A DNA stretch of 64,000 nt from Erigeron canadensis (GCF_010389155.1 NC_057764.1:1426001-1490000), one strand, 5' to 3'. Shown: positions 35,905-47,948, numbered from the stretch's first letter. The notes: generated by a model from the letters alone, not told the origin. Numbers and translations: made by a program.

Positions 35905-36170
35905 AGGGAATGAGAAAAATATAGAGAAATATAGATCAAATTGGAGGTTGTGTTATGGAAAGTTATTTCAAATTATAAGTTTAAATTTAACAAAAGGGGG
36001 GAAGAAAAAAATATAGAGAAACATAGATAAAATTGGAGGTTGTGTTATGAAAAGTTATTTCAAAAGTATAAGTTTAAATTTAACGAAAGGAGAATGAAAA
36101 AAATATAGAGAAATATAGATAAAATTAGAGGTTGTGTTATGGAAAGTTATAAGCTTAAAGTTGTATTTGT
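35905..36170. repeat. tandem repeat, unit about 92 bp, nearly 3 copies
   Basis: Units start near 35906, 35997 and 36088 and share AATATAGAGAAATATAGAT and GGTTGTGTTATGGAAAGTTA. The third copy is truncated. Confidence 0.85.
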
Positions 36171-36251
36171 TATGAAAAATGAATATTTGCTTTACAAGTA
36201 TTATGAAAGGTGTATGCATGTGAATTTGATACATAAAGACATGTTAGTATA

Positions 36252-37106
36252 GGGGTGGGTTATTTTAAGACCACTCCTTATTTTAGAACCATCAGGACCA
36301 TGTGAAAATTGTAACTTAAACATCATCATCATCATCATTAGCCACCACCATGATCATATCCGATCATCACCATGATCATCCGACGACGGCGACCACCACC
36401 ACCGCGACTTACACATGTGTAAGTTCCCGAATAGTCCGATTTTTCCTCCAAAAGTTCTTTCACAAAATAATCCATCTTTTTCTGGGCTGAGGAAGATTTA
36501 CGAACGCGTAAAACAAAAAAATACGCTGATGGGGGACGGGCACATTCTTCATAGGACCCTCCTATTTCTTCCTTCTCCGAGCTCACATTATGGGCTTAAC
36601 TTAGTATTTTTATTAAATCATCGTGGTTCTAGTATGAATCTGGGGTTTTAATCAATTCATGGGGTCTTAACAAGATAATTCCTATCAATTCAATCAATAT
36701 CAATATACTAATAACAAAACAGATAAAATAAAAATATTTTTATATTATATACAAAAAAACAAACAAACAATAGTCAATTTTTGGATGAAAGTAAAAATAT
36801 TACTTCGAAAGTAGCTGCTTCAGCTTTAGCATTAATTTCTCTGATTTCTTAGACTCAACTTAGTATTTTTATTAAATCATCGTGGTTTTAGTATGAATAT
36901 GAGGTTTTAGTCGATTCATGGGGTCTTAACAAGATAATTGATAACTTACACATGTGTAAGTCGCGGTGGCGGTGGTCTCCGTCGCCGGAAGATCATGGTG
37001 GTGGTCGGAGATTATTATGGTGGTGATCGAAGATGGTGAAAAATGAATGATTGAAATTTGGTCCTAATGTTCTTAAAATAAGGAGTGATCCTAAAATAAC
37101 TTCCCC
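36252..37106. mobile_element. long-TIR Mutator-type non-autonomous element (855 bp)
   Basis: TSD TGTTAGTATA (10 bp) at 36242-36251 and 37107-37116. The left TIR starts GGGGTGGGTTATTTTAAGAC; the right, read inward, starts GGGGAAGTTATTTTAGGATC. Similarity runs for about 170 bp, including CACTCCTTATTTTA and a GATCAT/CACCAC-rich block. Each arm ends in the same perfect 18 bp palindrome ACTTACACATGTGTAAGT (36409-36426 and about 36944-36961). Terminal sequence and palindrome resemble the element at 31069-31963, so they are probably one family. The short ORFs inside are chance frames in CAC/GTG repeats. Confidence 0.85.
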
Positions 37107-37118
37107 TGTTAGTATAAA

Positions 37119-37490
37119 TCTATACTATCTATATAAACAAACTATCCCCAAAAAAATTTAATACTCTACCTTTAAAATCTTTAATTTACCCTTTTAATCT
37201 ATAATACTATCTAACACTTTATCCCTAAAATTCCAAAAATATCCTTAAAAATAACAACCTTCCCTTCCCTGAAGTTGTCCACATAGTATACCAAAAAAAT
37301 ACACATGCGTTAAATTTAATAATCAATCAGCATAAAAAACGTTCACTCTAAAACAACAACGGTGGTTTGCACTTTCAGCCGGACTAAGAGACACTTGAGT
37401 TGAATCATACATTCCAGTAATAACACAGTACCGCTACTTCAAACTTTTTTTTTTCCTATGCCCCGTCGCATTGCGTGGGCATAAGGCTAA
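37119..37490 (+). mobile_element. short non-autonomous Helitron (372 bp)
   Basis: 5' end TCTATACTATCTATATAAAC after A (37118). The 3' end has the imperfect hairpin GCCCCGTCGCATTGCGTGGGC followed by ATAAGG and CTAA (37487-37490), then T. Both termini and the A/T insertion site fit. It landed 2 bp to the right of the TSD of the Mutator-type element next door. Confidence 0.8.
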
Positions 37491-39167
37491 TAGATATATA
37501 AATGCTCGTGTGGTCTCGCTACTATTTCTTACAAGTGAAAAAGAGATAAAATTTTGAAATACACATATAACATCGGTAATAAACTTTTACCTTTTTTGTA
37601 TGTCTTTATTTTTGTCAGTGTTTGGTATGGCTTTTAATTTTTTTTGCATGTACCGTTTGCCTTATCAATTTTTCTTTCGGTATGTAGTTGGTTGTTCGAA
37701 GTTATATAAATTGCTACACCACAAATAATACGTAAACTTTTAAGATTAATGTGATCCATATTTCAAACTTTTGATTTAACCTTAAAAAGTCTTTTATTAG
37801 TAATTGTATATTTTGCCATAATATATATTCATCAAATAGGCTACTTATAATAAAAGATCAACAATATAACTGGGATAACCAAGGAACAATATGAAAATAC
37901 AACACATGATATCATAAACCTAACGTATCCAACAGCAGCAGAAGCTAAGGAAGTCGTGAATATTCTCATGCATGCAGACGGGTAATTTATTTCCCACTAT
38001 AGCATTAAATTTTAGGCGTCGATATGGCAAGTTTGGAGTCAGAAGATCGGTCCTTCTTGCGCGTATAACACTCAGCATGTAAACTTCCTAAGCATCTTGT
38101 TGAATGGCTTGTCTCCGGAAAGAAAAGCAACCCTATCAGAGTAGCTCGACCAACGAGAGAAGAACGGAGTAGCGTCATCAAAATGTTGGTTGTATGAATT
38201 ATCTAAGTGGACTATTGTACTGAAAATAATAATTAGACTGAAAATAATAATTAGACCTGAGAATGTGAATATAAAAATTCAACTTGGATATCTACGGTAC
38301 CTTTTTAACGCCACGTCATTGAAGTATGACATTTTTCACTAATTTGGCGAAAGCCTACATTTAAAACACCGATTACCATCGGTACAACTTTTTCTTGCAT
38401 TTAGTCTTTGGGCTTTTACTTGTTTAACTTTAATTCTCTTTGTTCTTACTTTTATAAAAAAAATTTCAAATACGGTACCCGAATATATTTTATACTTTAG
38501 TTCCCTTATAATAATGTAATTATGAAATATTATTTATGTATAGCAAAAAATTCTAGATATATTTCCCTACACAGGATAAACATGTTAAGTTTTTTAAAAA
38601 CGAGCATAGTGCCTGCACATTGCAGCGACTAGAAAGTGATGATAATATAAAAGGGAGGCGGTGGTGGAGAGCGAGGTAGACGTTGGAGAAGGAGAGCAGC
38701 GGCGGAAGAGGGTGATAGAAAGTCGATGAGAGTGTAATGATTAGAGAGAATGGAGAAAGGATGGTATATAAGGGTATTATGTTTGAGTAGGGGTATTTTG
38801 GAAAGAAAAAAAATGTTGAATTTAAGAAATTCAATACTCTTTATAAGGGAGTATAAATAGTTATTTTTTTAAAATTGAAGTTAAATATATGAAAAGACAA
38901 TGTCGTTAAGCCTAAATTTACTGTTTAAAAAGGATAAAATATACTACTGGTTGTAAAAGTTGGAATTGAGGGTCGTGTTGTTAAACACTCACATTGGGCG
39001 AAAACCCTACACCTTCTAACTTTTTAATATTTTTTCAAATTAACATGTGATCTATGTTTTTATGTAAAATATATTAAAAAACTCATTTTTTTGTTTGAAA
39101 AATGATGATATCATTATTATTATTTGGAAATGGTTTTTATTGTATATGATTCATATGATATGATAAT
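37491..39167. other. non-coding stretch
   Basis: No gene that I can support. A hairpin-like GTGCCTGCACATTGCAGCGACTAG near 38609-38632 resembles a Helitron end but is not followed by T. Confidence 0.45.
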
Positions 39168-39263
39168 TGGTTGGTGACCCATTGGTAAGGTCTTAGATCT
39201 TGACAAACAGGGTTCGATGCCCGCTTTTTATATTTACAAGGTTCGAATCCTACTTAAATATAT
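39168..39263 (+). mobile_element. possible SINE or tRNA-derived fragment
   Basis: A-box-like TTGGTAAGGTCTTAG is followed about 30 bp later by B-box-like GGTTCGATGCC. A second GGTTCGAATCC follows. This is the polymerase III promoter layout of plant tRNA-derived SINEs. No clear 3' tail or TSD. Confidence 0.35.
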
Positions 39264-40047
39264 ACATATAAGTAAGGGTGTTTGCGATTGGTTAAACCGT
39301 AAACTAAACCATTTAAAAAACAGAAAAAAAAACAAACCGTCTTTAAATTTGGTTTTTAATGGAAACGAATTATATATTTTGTATTTGGTTTGCCTATGGG
39401 TATATAATAGTGAATTTGGTTAACCCATAAAATAGAATAACTTATATCATTCTTATGTATTTTTAAAAATATTTAACACTTAGTTTTTTTAATATGGATT
39501 CTTATTAATAACTTCTTATATTTGACATCTTTTTATTTATTATATTCTATGATTGACAAACAATGAAAACTTAAAAGATTGAAGATTGAAAATTGAAAAC
39601 TTTTTAATAATAAGAATTGATGACAAACAAAAATTATTTATTTCAATATTTTCTAAGACTAGTTTCTTTTATAAAAATTATGTTATTTATTCATTTTGTA
39701 CTTCAAGCCAAAATTTACTACTTTAATAAATAATTAAAATTATGAACCAATTTTGATTGAATACAATTAAGACAAATATGGTGAATTTGTATTTTCTATA
39801 TTTAGTTTTTTCGGTTTCAAATAAAACTGAACTGAACTGAATTCTAATTTGGTTTATGATATGTTTTTTTTTTTTTAAATTAGGTTTTGGTTTGAGAAAA
39901 TAAAAAACAAAAATATTGAAAAACATGAACCAAATTACCAAATACATCAGACCGAACCAATCAACACAAGTGGGTAAAAAGCAAAAACTTCAATTAAAGA
40001 AAAAGCATAAATACATCAATAGTGACTTAAAGAAAAAATCTGCAATT
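39264..40047. other. AT-rich non-coding stretch
   Basis: No gene seen. Lysine-rich chance frames only. Confidence 0.5.
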
Positions 40048-40119
40048 GCCCCCATGCAGGACTACAGACCTCCGTTTACAAGATTGACAGCTGGCGCTCT
40101 ACGACTGAGCTATAGGGGC
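40048..40119 (-). pseudogene. tRNA-Thr(UGU)-like pseudogene
   Basis: On the minus strand the 7 bp acceptor stem GCCCCTA/TGGGGGC pairs with G-U allowed, and the D-arm is normal (GCTC...GAGC). CTTGTAA gives anticodon TGT. Extra bases around CTGTCAA disrupt the anticodon stem, and the T-loop TTCGA is missing (TGTAGTCCTGCA). Length is 72. Probably a nuclear tRNA-Thr relic, not functional. Confidence 0.65.
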
Positions 40120-40901
40120 TTCACGGTCTTAAAAATTATTGGTCCCAAAGTTATTAAAACAAACTGCTAATCATAGATATGAACACCATTTATGTATGTG
40201 TATGTATTTGTTACTTGTTACGCCATTGCATTTACCTCCGGCAGCCATGGGTCATGGATCGGAAAGGCAAATTGAATAAATACTTCAATTCCTATCAACA
40301 TGCATCGACCGACAAGGTAAGTATATTCTGTTGATATGTCAATAATTTGTGTATTTTAATTTGTCAAATATGTGACTAAATTTGTTTGAATAATTCTCAA
40401 AATACGCTTTCTTCCATTCAACTCAACAGAATCAGGTCCGTTTCCGATGTAATAAATCTCATATTTAAACAACTGAATAAAACTCATTCGACCGAAAACA
40501 AAACAACCCAATTAATAGCATAAACATCAAAACCACTTGAACCAAAACCATCCCATTTAACCAGCCAACTGGCGAATCCGCCAACCCATAGCTTGAGTGA
40601 AGTCTGTGTTTTAATTTCTAACCTGAAACTTTAGTGGGTCAGGTTAGGATCAGATTTCCAACCCGACTATATTTTAAGTGAAGGATTTACATGTTCCAAA
40701 ATTGATAACAATGCCTAATAATTCAAATCACAACAATCATTTATTCAACTATAAGTTGTTACAATGCAAGTTAATCACAAATACAATTAAGCAGCAGATG
40801 ACTAAATTACAATTAATAAGTTGACTGTACTCACAAATTCACAATCTATATAACATTATCTGTATTTGAAGATTTTAAGATACAAGGTTATATAAGTTGA
40901 G
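40120..40901. other. region downstream of SEO copy 2
   Basis: Non-coding. From about 40740 to the stop codon it is similar to the sequence downstream of SEO copy 1 (shared TAAGTTGTTAC, ATCTGTATTTGAAGATT, GTTGAGTTAATCAGTGCAGC), so the duplication included the 3' UTR. Confidence 0.7.
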
Positions 40902-43132
40902 TTAATCAGTGCAGCATCGGTACAAGAAAAACCTCTCCATAGACCGGCCACATTCAGCGCAAACCACTCTGTCGGGCACACTCCCAGTGGTTCCTGGTAA
41001 TATTAAACGGTTGCAGTGATGTGGTGGCCGGTTTGCCTCAAGATGTTCATTTAGAGCAGGTAGAAAACCTCTCTCTTTTGCCTCATCCTCCCACTCTTTG
41101 TAATTAGTCAAACTTGTTAGAACTGTGTCGCCATTAGCCCTTCGCATCCAGTCGTTCGAGCCCCGACATATCACGGCCCAGCCCTGATCATTACCGTCAT
41201 ATGTGAGCATCACATTGATCTCTCTTAAGATCGGGTCTTCATCGAATGACTTCCCATGTTGCAACTTCGAGTGCAACATGCTTTCTAGGCGCACCCAGAA
41301 AAACCATATGAGGGTCAAGTCTAACACGTAACTTAGGTTCTCGGCTCGGATTGTATCGTTGTTTTTTCGCACTTTTTCCCTTGGGTTGCTTTTCCCAACA
41401 TACAACATCTCGAGTGGGATCCCAGCTGTACGTGCAACCGCTCGTGCAGTGTTCGTGAATTTCCGTATCCATTCAATGTCTTCCCCTCCATACAAACAAA
41501 TATACCTTCCTTCAGCAATCTGCAAGAGCCAAAATGTGAATAAAAGATCTACACAATAAATGTAAGTAGGAAGTGGAATTACACTATACACAAACAAGTA
41601 GTATACCCAAGTGAAAATCATTGGCTCGATTGAATCTGCAAGCAATTCGATCCTCCAAGTTTCTTCCTTCCACAGGGCTTCTTCCCTCAGGCTAGTAAAT
41701 GGGAAAGCCAGGCTCCCCCAAATCCACATCATGTGTAGCGCGTTGGTGTTGACGATCCTTCCTTGAGGATCCATCACAACAAGCAACGGTTTTTGGTTAA
41801 AGTGCCACACCTCCTTGATGTACTTGATCACTGCAGGTTCAAGTAACGAGGGGTGAAACACTGAATACCATGGCATCATGTTTCTTAACGCCTCAAATTG
41901 GATTTGGTTTTCCTCGGTCCATGGTGCTGTCCTATGATTGGGCACCACTGGGAGCCACACAACCTCGTACTGGCTCTCAGACCTTGTCGGGTCTTGCTTT
42001 GCCTCCCTGTACATCTGGTCCAGAACTGATAGCTCTTCTGGGGGAAGGTCAAGGTCGGAAATGAGTAGCAACACAATCTTCTTCTTCAGTATTTCTATAC
42101 TAACCTAGTTGTACACAAATATTCAATTTGAATGTTAGTCAATAATCACATATCTAAAACCGCTTTGATGAGATGATGCATATGAACACATACCCGATTC
42201 TTTGTATAACTTTCGTACAATGGTAGCTGATCATCCTTCAAGTAGATCAAATGCTTGAGAGGCCTCATGTTATCAAGATGTGGAGTATCCATGACACGAA
42301 GTATAGTTAGGTATGCTTCAATCTGCTTTTTCTCATCTGGTTATCAGGTTCAAAAGTGAGTTAGCGATTAATTGGTTCGTACATCTACACCAAGTAAGTG
42401 ATACATGTTTAACATATTCTTAATCTTACTAATGTGGTGAATGCAAAGATCCAACTGATGCCTGAGGTGATCCTGGATATTGCTGATCTTATGAGCCAAA
42501 CTTGATAACTCCCAAGCTTCGGTGGTCGTTGTGATATGCCTGGATTATAAAAGACCATTAGATTCATGTGTTGTACTAATGGGAAGATATCCTATATGGG
42601 AATGCATAAAGAAATAAGATAAATTAGTAACATACTCATGTCCCATTCCAATGAGGTTAATGAGTATGGATGCACATGCCACAATGCTTCGGATGATCCA
42701 ATAAACTGCAATTGGAATATGAGCGGTGGCTGTTACTAGTTCAGGAGTGTCAGGGCTAATATACTGCTCCGGGAGCTCTTTAAATCTTACAATGCAGTGA
42801 GTTAGGTCAAGCATGGCCTTGATGAGGTTGGAAACGGCCTCAAAACGTGGTTTGAGAGCTTCACTGCGCTCCAACACGTCAGGCAGTTGCTTGAGGTGGG
42901 CTAGTGATTTAGCGAGTGGGTTTGCAGTGTAAAGCTGAGCCACCAACCAAAACTCGCCATAATTCACTGCAAAAGCTGCTAGAGTGATTACAGCTTTTGC
43001 ATCCCAACTATAGTTAGAAAGGATGTTGAAAATCCCTGTGGTGGTTGCATGTGCATCTGCACCTCCAATACTTTTGCAAGAAATCTGAATGAATTTTAGA
43101 TCTTAGATGTTACAACAATGGAACTATACATA

Positions 43133-43169
<37 letters not shown>

Positions 43170-43547
43170 ATCTGAGCAATTTACCTCACAAGAAACCTTG
43201 TTGATTGTGAGTGCCGTAAATTCAAGCATCGCATTGACTTCATTATAAATTACACTCTCCACTATTGCATCCAATTCCGCTTGACCCTACAAACCACAAA
43301 TTAAATTCTGTATGATTCAAACTGGATTAATAAATTATAAATACTGAAGCAATTAATGTACTTGATGCCTGGCATCGGGATTGGCCCTATTCATGATGTC
43401 CTCGATGATTTGAAGGAGTGGTACGACGTCAAAATAACTGCCATCGGGGGAATGTGTAGCAAGTATATTTTTCATCATGGCATTGTCATCAGAAGACGAG
43501 AACATATGCCGGTCACCTCTCGCATAGCGAGTCCTGGGGGCAGCCAT
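40902..43547 (-). CDS. sieve element occlusion (SEO) protein, copy 2
   Basis: Phloem P-protein subunit, paralogue of the gene at 20712-25273. Exons on the minus strand: 43547-43362, 43286-43185, 43084-42636, 42539-42430, 42336-42194, 42104-41607, 41519-40902; 701 residues, phases consistent, GT-AG throughout. SEO_N region from MAAPRTRYARGD with DDNAMMKNILATHSPDGSYF. Middle region with LIYLKDDQLPLYE, DLDLPPEELSVLDQ and MPWYSVFHPSLLEPA. SEO_C region ends CAECGRSMERFFLYRCCTD. It has one more intron than copy 1 (43287-43361, in the SEO_N region), a normal 96 bp intron where copy 1 has the Harbinger insertion, and only one copy of the YKEWEDEAKERGFLPALNEH segment. The last intron (41520-41606, 87 bp) is a multiple of three with no stop, so retention would add 29 residues. 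A (CA)n run of about 17 lies in intron 2 (43133-43166). Confidence 0.92.
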
Positions 43548-45511
43548 TAAAGGAAATAGTTAAGTTATTAGAACAATGGTATTTTGAGTAGAGTATGATG
43601 AACAATATGAAGATTTCCATATCTGATATAAACACATTTTTGGAATAAAGGGGCAATGAATCTTGTACCTTGCTTGTAAACTTTCATTTAAGCTTCCCTT
43701 TGAATATTTGGAACCAACTTCTTTATCTTTTCCCTTTTTCCTATTCCAAACTTGTACTGAAAAGCTGTGAGTTTGAATATTGGTTTTAAATTATTGCTTA
43801 ACATGTTACTAAGAACAACTTACACCTCAGAACTTTTTGTCACAATCTTAAATATAAATTTAATTGTATGTTTTATTAATTTTTAATGAGTGTGCATGTT
43901 TCTTGCCTGCAGGCTTTTTCTATTAATTTGTTCATTCTCTTTTCCTTGTATGATCTATTTTTCAAATATGCTATTACTAGTTCATGAGTCATTGTTTAAC
44001 TTTAATGTGTTAACAGGCCCACCTTATCTTTTGCATGCCAAGAACCTTCATAGCCAAGAAATGACTGAGGTGAATATTTTTAACCTTTTAGTATGTTTTA
44101 ATGCACCGCAATATCAGTTCGAGGTTGGTGGTTCAAACAATGTTGTAGTCATAATATATGGTTTTTTAGTTAATTGACCGTTTCAATAATGAAAAAAAGA
44201 AGGTTGGTTCATGCTATTTCCTTCTTTTCATAGTTGTAAGTGCTAAAATGATTAATGAGCTATCTCTATATCAGAATTAATAGGTATACAGGAGTTTCTA
44301 AAACGGTAAACAAAGATATATCTTGAGAATTTTTAGTGCATGTGACTAAAGCATTCAATTCGTTGAATTAGATACCCAAACTATCCGGGCAGGAAAGCCC
44401 ACAGAAAACAGAAGATCTGTTTAAAGAACAGAGTTCATGCTAAGGTTAGATTTGGATTGTATGACACTATTAAAAGGAGATCTTGGTTTTAGTTGCTGCT
44501 CTAATTGCTTATATACTGGGTGGAGACTTGCAGTCAACAACGCAAGTCATCATGTTAAGATTTACAATTGCCTTACAAGGCACTATGAGAATGTTAAAAT
44601 AAAAGTCCATGATTGCAACAAAGTATCGCTTAAAATATTACAGTGTAATTTCAAAACTTGATGGATCATACATGCATGTATATCTCATATACCATAATAA
44701 GTTAATTTCAAAGATCCATGTTTACCTAAAAGCTAAAAGTTGTAATATCTTTATTTAATATAGTTGATACTAATTAGTAGTGGAATTTTTCTTTAACAGG
44801 AGCCTAGAAAGTTACAGCAATAGGAAACATTCTTTTGAAATATACTGTTAAGATCGGTTGAAGACTTGCAGTAAACAACACTAGTACTGTATAAATTATC
44901 ATATTAAGGTTTACAATTATCTTAGTCCTTACAAGGCATACTAAATACTATGAGAAACTTTTATTCTAGATCTGAAACTGCTAATAGTTCTCTTTCCATT
45001 AGGAACTAAGTAAAAAAGTTAACTGCTAATCATTCTCTTTCCATTAGGAACTATGTAAAATAGTTAACTGCTAATAGTTTGCATACGTACTACTTGTCTC
45101 CTGTGATTTTACCCCAAAACATCAGCAAAAACAAAAACAACAATCTCGTCAAAGGCAGGGTATATGAGATAAAGGCAAATCATACCTCTACTCGAAGGTG
45201 GAGACTACTTATTAATCCTGAAACATCATATCAGAAACTTAACTTAATAAAATTTATTTATTTATTTTACTATATAACTTACATGGCAAAATGAAAACTA
45301 TGTGTATGTACACCGCATATGACTGAAACATATCAGATTTGACTCATGAAATACAATCTATAAAATATCTGTATTTTAATATGCAGAACAGATATATATA
45401 TATATACACACACATATATAAGCGTAATTAGTTGGTGGATGCAGCCTTGCAGCATGCATTCAGGGTGGAGCCGGGAAATCTTCCAAGCAGCCGGGTTCAC
45501 AGCCAAGTTGA
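43548..45511. other. upstream region of SEO copy 2 and repeats
   Basis: The first part should hold the SEO copy 2 promoter; no clear motif. Diverged repeats: 44521-44590 and 44861-44945 share GACTTGCAGT, AACAAC and TTACAAGGCA. 44975-45075 is a ~55 bp tandem of GTTAACTGCTAAT and CTCTTTCCATTAGGAACTA. No convincing ORF. Confidence 0.5.
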
Positions 45512-46805
45512 TGTTGGGTGTGAAGGCCGTTAGGCCTGTTATTGATTAGAAAGCCCATTAGGGCCCTTTCTTGTTCAACACTCCAGAAACCCTAGCTGTT
45601 CTCCTATAAATAAACCTCTCATTGTAATTGTAATCTTATGGTTCAGAGCATCAATAAATAACCTAGTTGCAGCCGGTGGACTAGGCCCCCCACTGTGGCC
45701 GAACCACGTTAAATTCTTGTGTCGTTTATCCATTTTCTTGTTATTATCTTCTTGTTTAAATTGCTTCCGCTGTGCCATGGCTAAGGGCTTTTCCTTACAA
45801 GTGGTATCAGAGCTAAAGGTTCGATTAAGGGGCTGCTATCTTTGCCGATTAGGGTTTCAGTTTTGTCTCTCTTGTTCGCCGTTTTCTTTCGCATCCGTGC
45901 AGAGCTGCTGTACCATCTGCCACAGCCACTACTAAAGTTTTTTCTACCCTTGTCCACAGCTGTTTGCAGTTTTTCTACTGCTGTACCACCTGCCACAGCC
46001 ACTACTAAAGTTTTTTCTACCCTTGTCCACAGCTGTTTGCAGTTTTTCTACTGCTGTTTGCTGCCGTTGTTTGGCTGTTCAGCTGCCGTTGCTGCTGAAT
46101 CTTTTAATTTAGCTGCTGGAACTGCTGTTGCTGCTGATGTTTGCTATTTTATTTTCTTGTTCGGTCAGATGTGTTCTGGTTCTGGTTTGCAGCTGTTTAG
46201 CTGCTGTTCCGCCATTGTTTTACCAACAGCCACCTGTCCGCCGCCACTGTTGCAGCCATCTCTGCTGCTATCAGCCGCCGCCACTGTTGCAGCCGTCTCT
46301 GCTGCTATCAGCCGCCGCCACTTGGAACTCTATTAGGGTTCCTGTTTTTTGGGGTTATTTGGTGTTATTGATCGATTGGAAGATGATGAAAGCACTGTTT
46401 TCTTGTTCGAGAATGTATTTGGCTACAGTTCTTGGTTACCATCGTGATATTCTTGTTCGTCATTAATTAGAGGTTGAGGTACTGTCTGTTCAGTTTATTC
46501 TTTGAGTTGGATCTCGGTTTATTCTGATTCATGATTAGGGTGTGGTTTTTTGCGGGTGGTTGTTACTAAGTTTGTTGCTGTGATATTACCTTGATCGATT
46601 AGACAAGAAAAGAAGATAAGTACCATTGTTTGAAGTTAGTCCATTGAAACAAGGTATTAGGTTGATTAGGGTTAAGCCTTTGTTCAACCGGGTATATACA
46701 TGTGTTTTGGATTGGATTGGATTTCTGTTGGATGTGGTACCGTTTATGAAGAAAATAGAACTAGATGGTTTGGAGTGCTTTGAGTTATAAGTATTCTTGT
46801 TCCGG
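45512..46805 (+). mobile_element. copia 5' end: LTR, PBS and leader only
   Basis: LTR 45512-45799 starts TGTTGGGTGTGAAGG, has TATA-like CTATAAATAAAC near 45604, and ends CCTTACA. PBS TGGTATCAGAGC is at 45802-45813. The leader is long, rich in CTGCTG and CCGCCA repeats, with a 73 bp perfect-looking tandem duplication (45906-45978 and 45979-46051). No gag or pol follows, and the right limit near 46805 is approximate. The open frames in the leader are low-complexity and I do not call them genes. Confidence 0.75.
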
Positions 46806-47401
46806 GTTGCTAGTGTCGATACGAGTGAAAAAAAGTTAGTCGAGTCATGGAACTAACGCTTGTTTTCTCTACTATTATTGATTGTTGCTTTTCCAAATAG
46901 TTTACGGAACAAAACAAAAGATACAATAACGAATCAAAATAGATCGAATGAACCAATAGCTCATGATACCACATATTGGAAATAATTATGATTCGTATTG
47001 TAAATATAATGAAAATGTGATAATAATAATGTGTACCTGACGATCCAGAGGACCTTGTAAAAGCAATAATGTTTGCCATTGATGTCGGGTTTCCAAAACA
47101 AGATGATTGTTATTAGATAGATATGAGTATGGAGAGAAAACACACATATTTAGGGTTAGAAATTGTTGTAAATGGCTCTCTATTTATAGAGAGAGCATTT
47201 ACATCTTTAGCCCTTGGTGTTTAGTATGTGCAATATAAGTCCCCGTAGTTCCAATCATCTAATGGGAAACCCTATAATATGTCTTTAAGAGTAAATACGT
47301 CCATCGTATATTTACTAGACATAGAGATTTCAGTTATCGTCAATTATCACATCACGAATGATAAACGATCAGTGACGGTCACATTTAACGTGGTTCCAAC
47401 A
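46806..47401 (-). mobile_element. second copia 5' end, opposite strand
   Basis: On the minus strand an LTR runs 47401-46977: starts TGTTGGAACCACG, has TATA-like CTATAAATAGAGAGC near 47185, ends TTTCCA. After 5 bases comes TGGTATCATGAGC (46971-46959), a known PBS variant. The short leader then meets the plus-strand element head to head. The LTR sequence is unrelated to the one at 45512, so this is a different family. Confidence 0.7.
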
Positions 47402-47948
47402 TATGCGTCATCATTGATTGATAAATTGTATATGCATACCTTTAGTAAGTGCTGAACACATTTAACATCAATCTTAATCCTACTAATTGTTGGACTCTGT
47501 AATTGGTTTAAGACTTGGGGGTTCAAATGTAACTTAGTTATTGTGTGGGGAATGGAATTGTAATTAGGAGAATGTTGATTAAGGTTGAAAGAAAGGAAAC
47601 GGGTGTACGGTTTTTTTTCAACACACAAGTAAAGAACACGATGGTTCAAGGAGATACAACGTTTGTGAAGCATCACAATGTTTCAGAAGTAATCGCAAGG
47701 AAGAATTGGTATAAATAGGATGTTTTATTTCAGTTTTATGTAACCCCCATTTGTACAAAAAGAATAATAGTGATTATTGTTTGATATCATGGAACCAATT
47801 CTTGCAAATTCTTGTTAATTTGATCTTGTGGAGTGATTCTACATTCCTGTGATCTCAATACTACTAATGTGGTAATAGTAGAGACGCTTAGATAATTCGA
47901 TTTTTTTGTCCTAAGCAAAAACGTATACACTAATTAAATTGTTTTCAT
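47402..47948. other. non-coding stretch
   Basis: No gene or repeat that I can support. Confidence 0.5.

Noticed and set aside
36338..36651. ORFs on both strands inside the Mutator-type element
   Set aside because: CAC/GTG repeat-driven frames in the long TIR, no domain.
38600..38640. GTGCCTGCACATTGCAG then CGACTAG, considered as a Helitron 3' end
   Set aside because: The base after CTAG is A, not T, and no matching 5' end was found.
43133..43166. (CA)n run in SEO copy 2
   Set aside because: Ordinary intronic microsatellite with no sign of function.
45842..46336. 164-residue plus-strand ORF rich in Cys, Ala and Ser
   Set aside because: Lies in the leader just after a copia PBS, spans a tandem duplication, and looks like nothing but CTG/CCG repeats.
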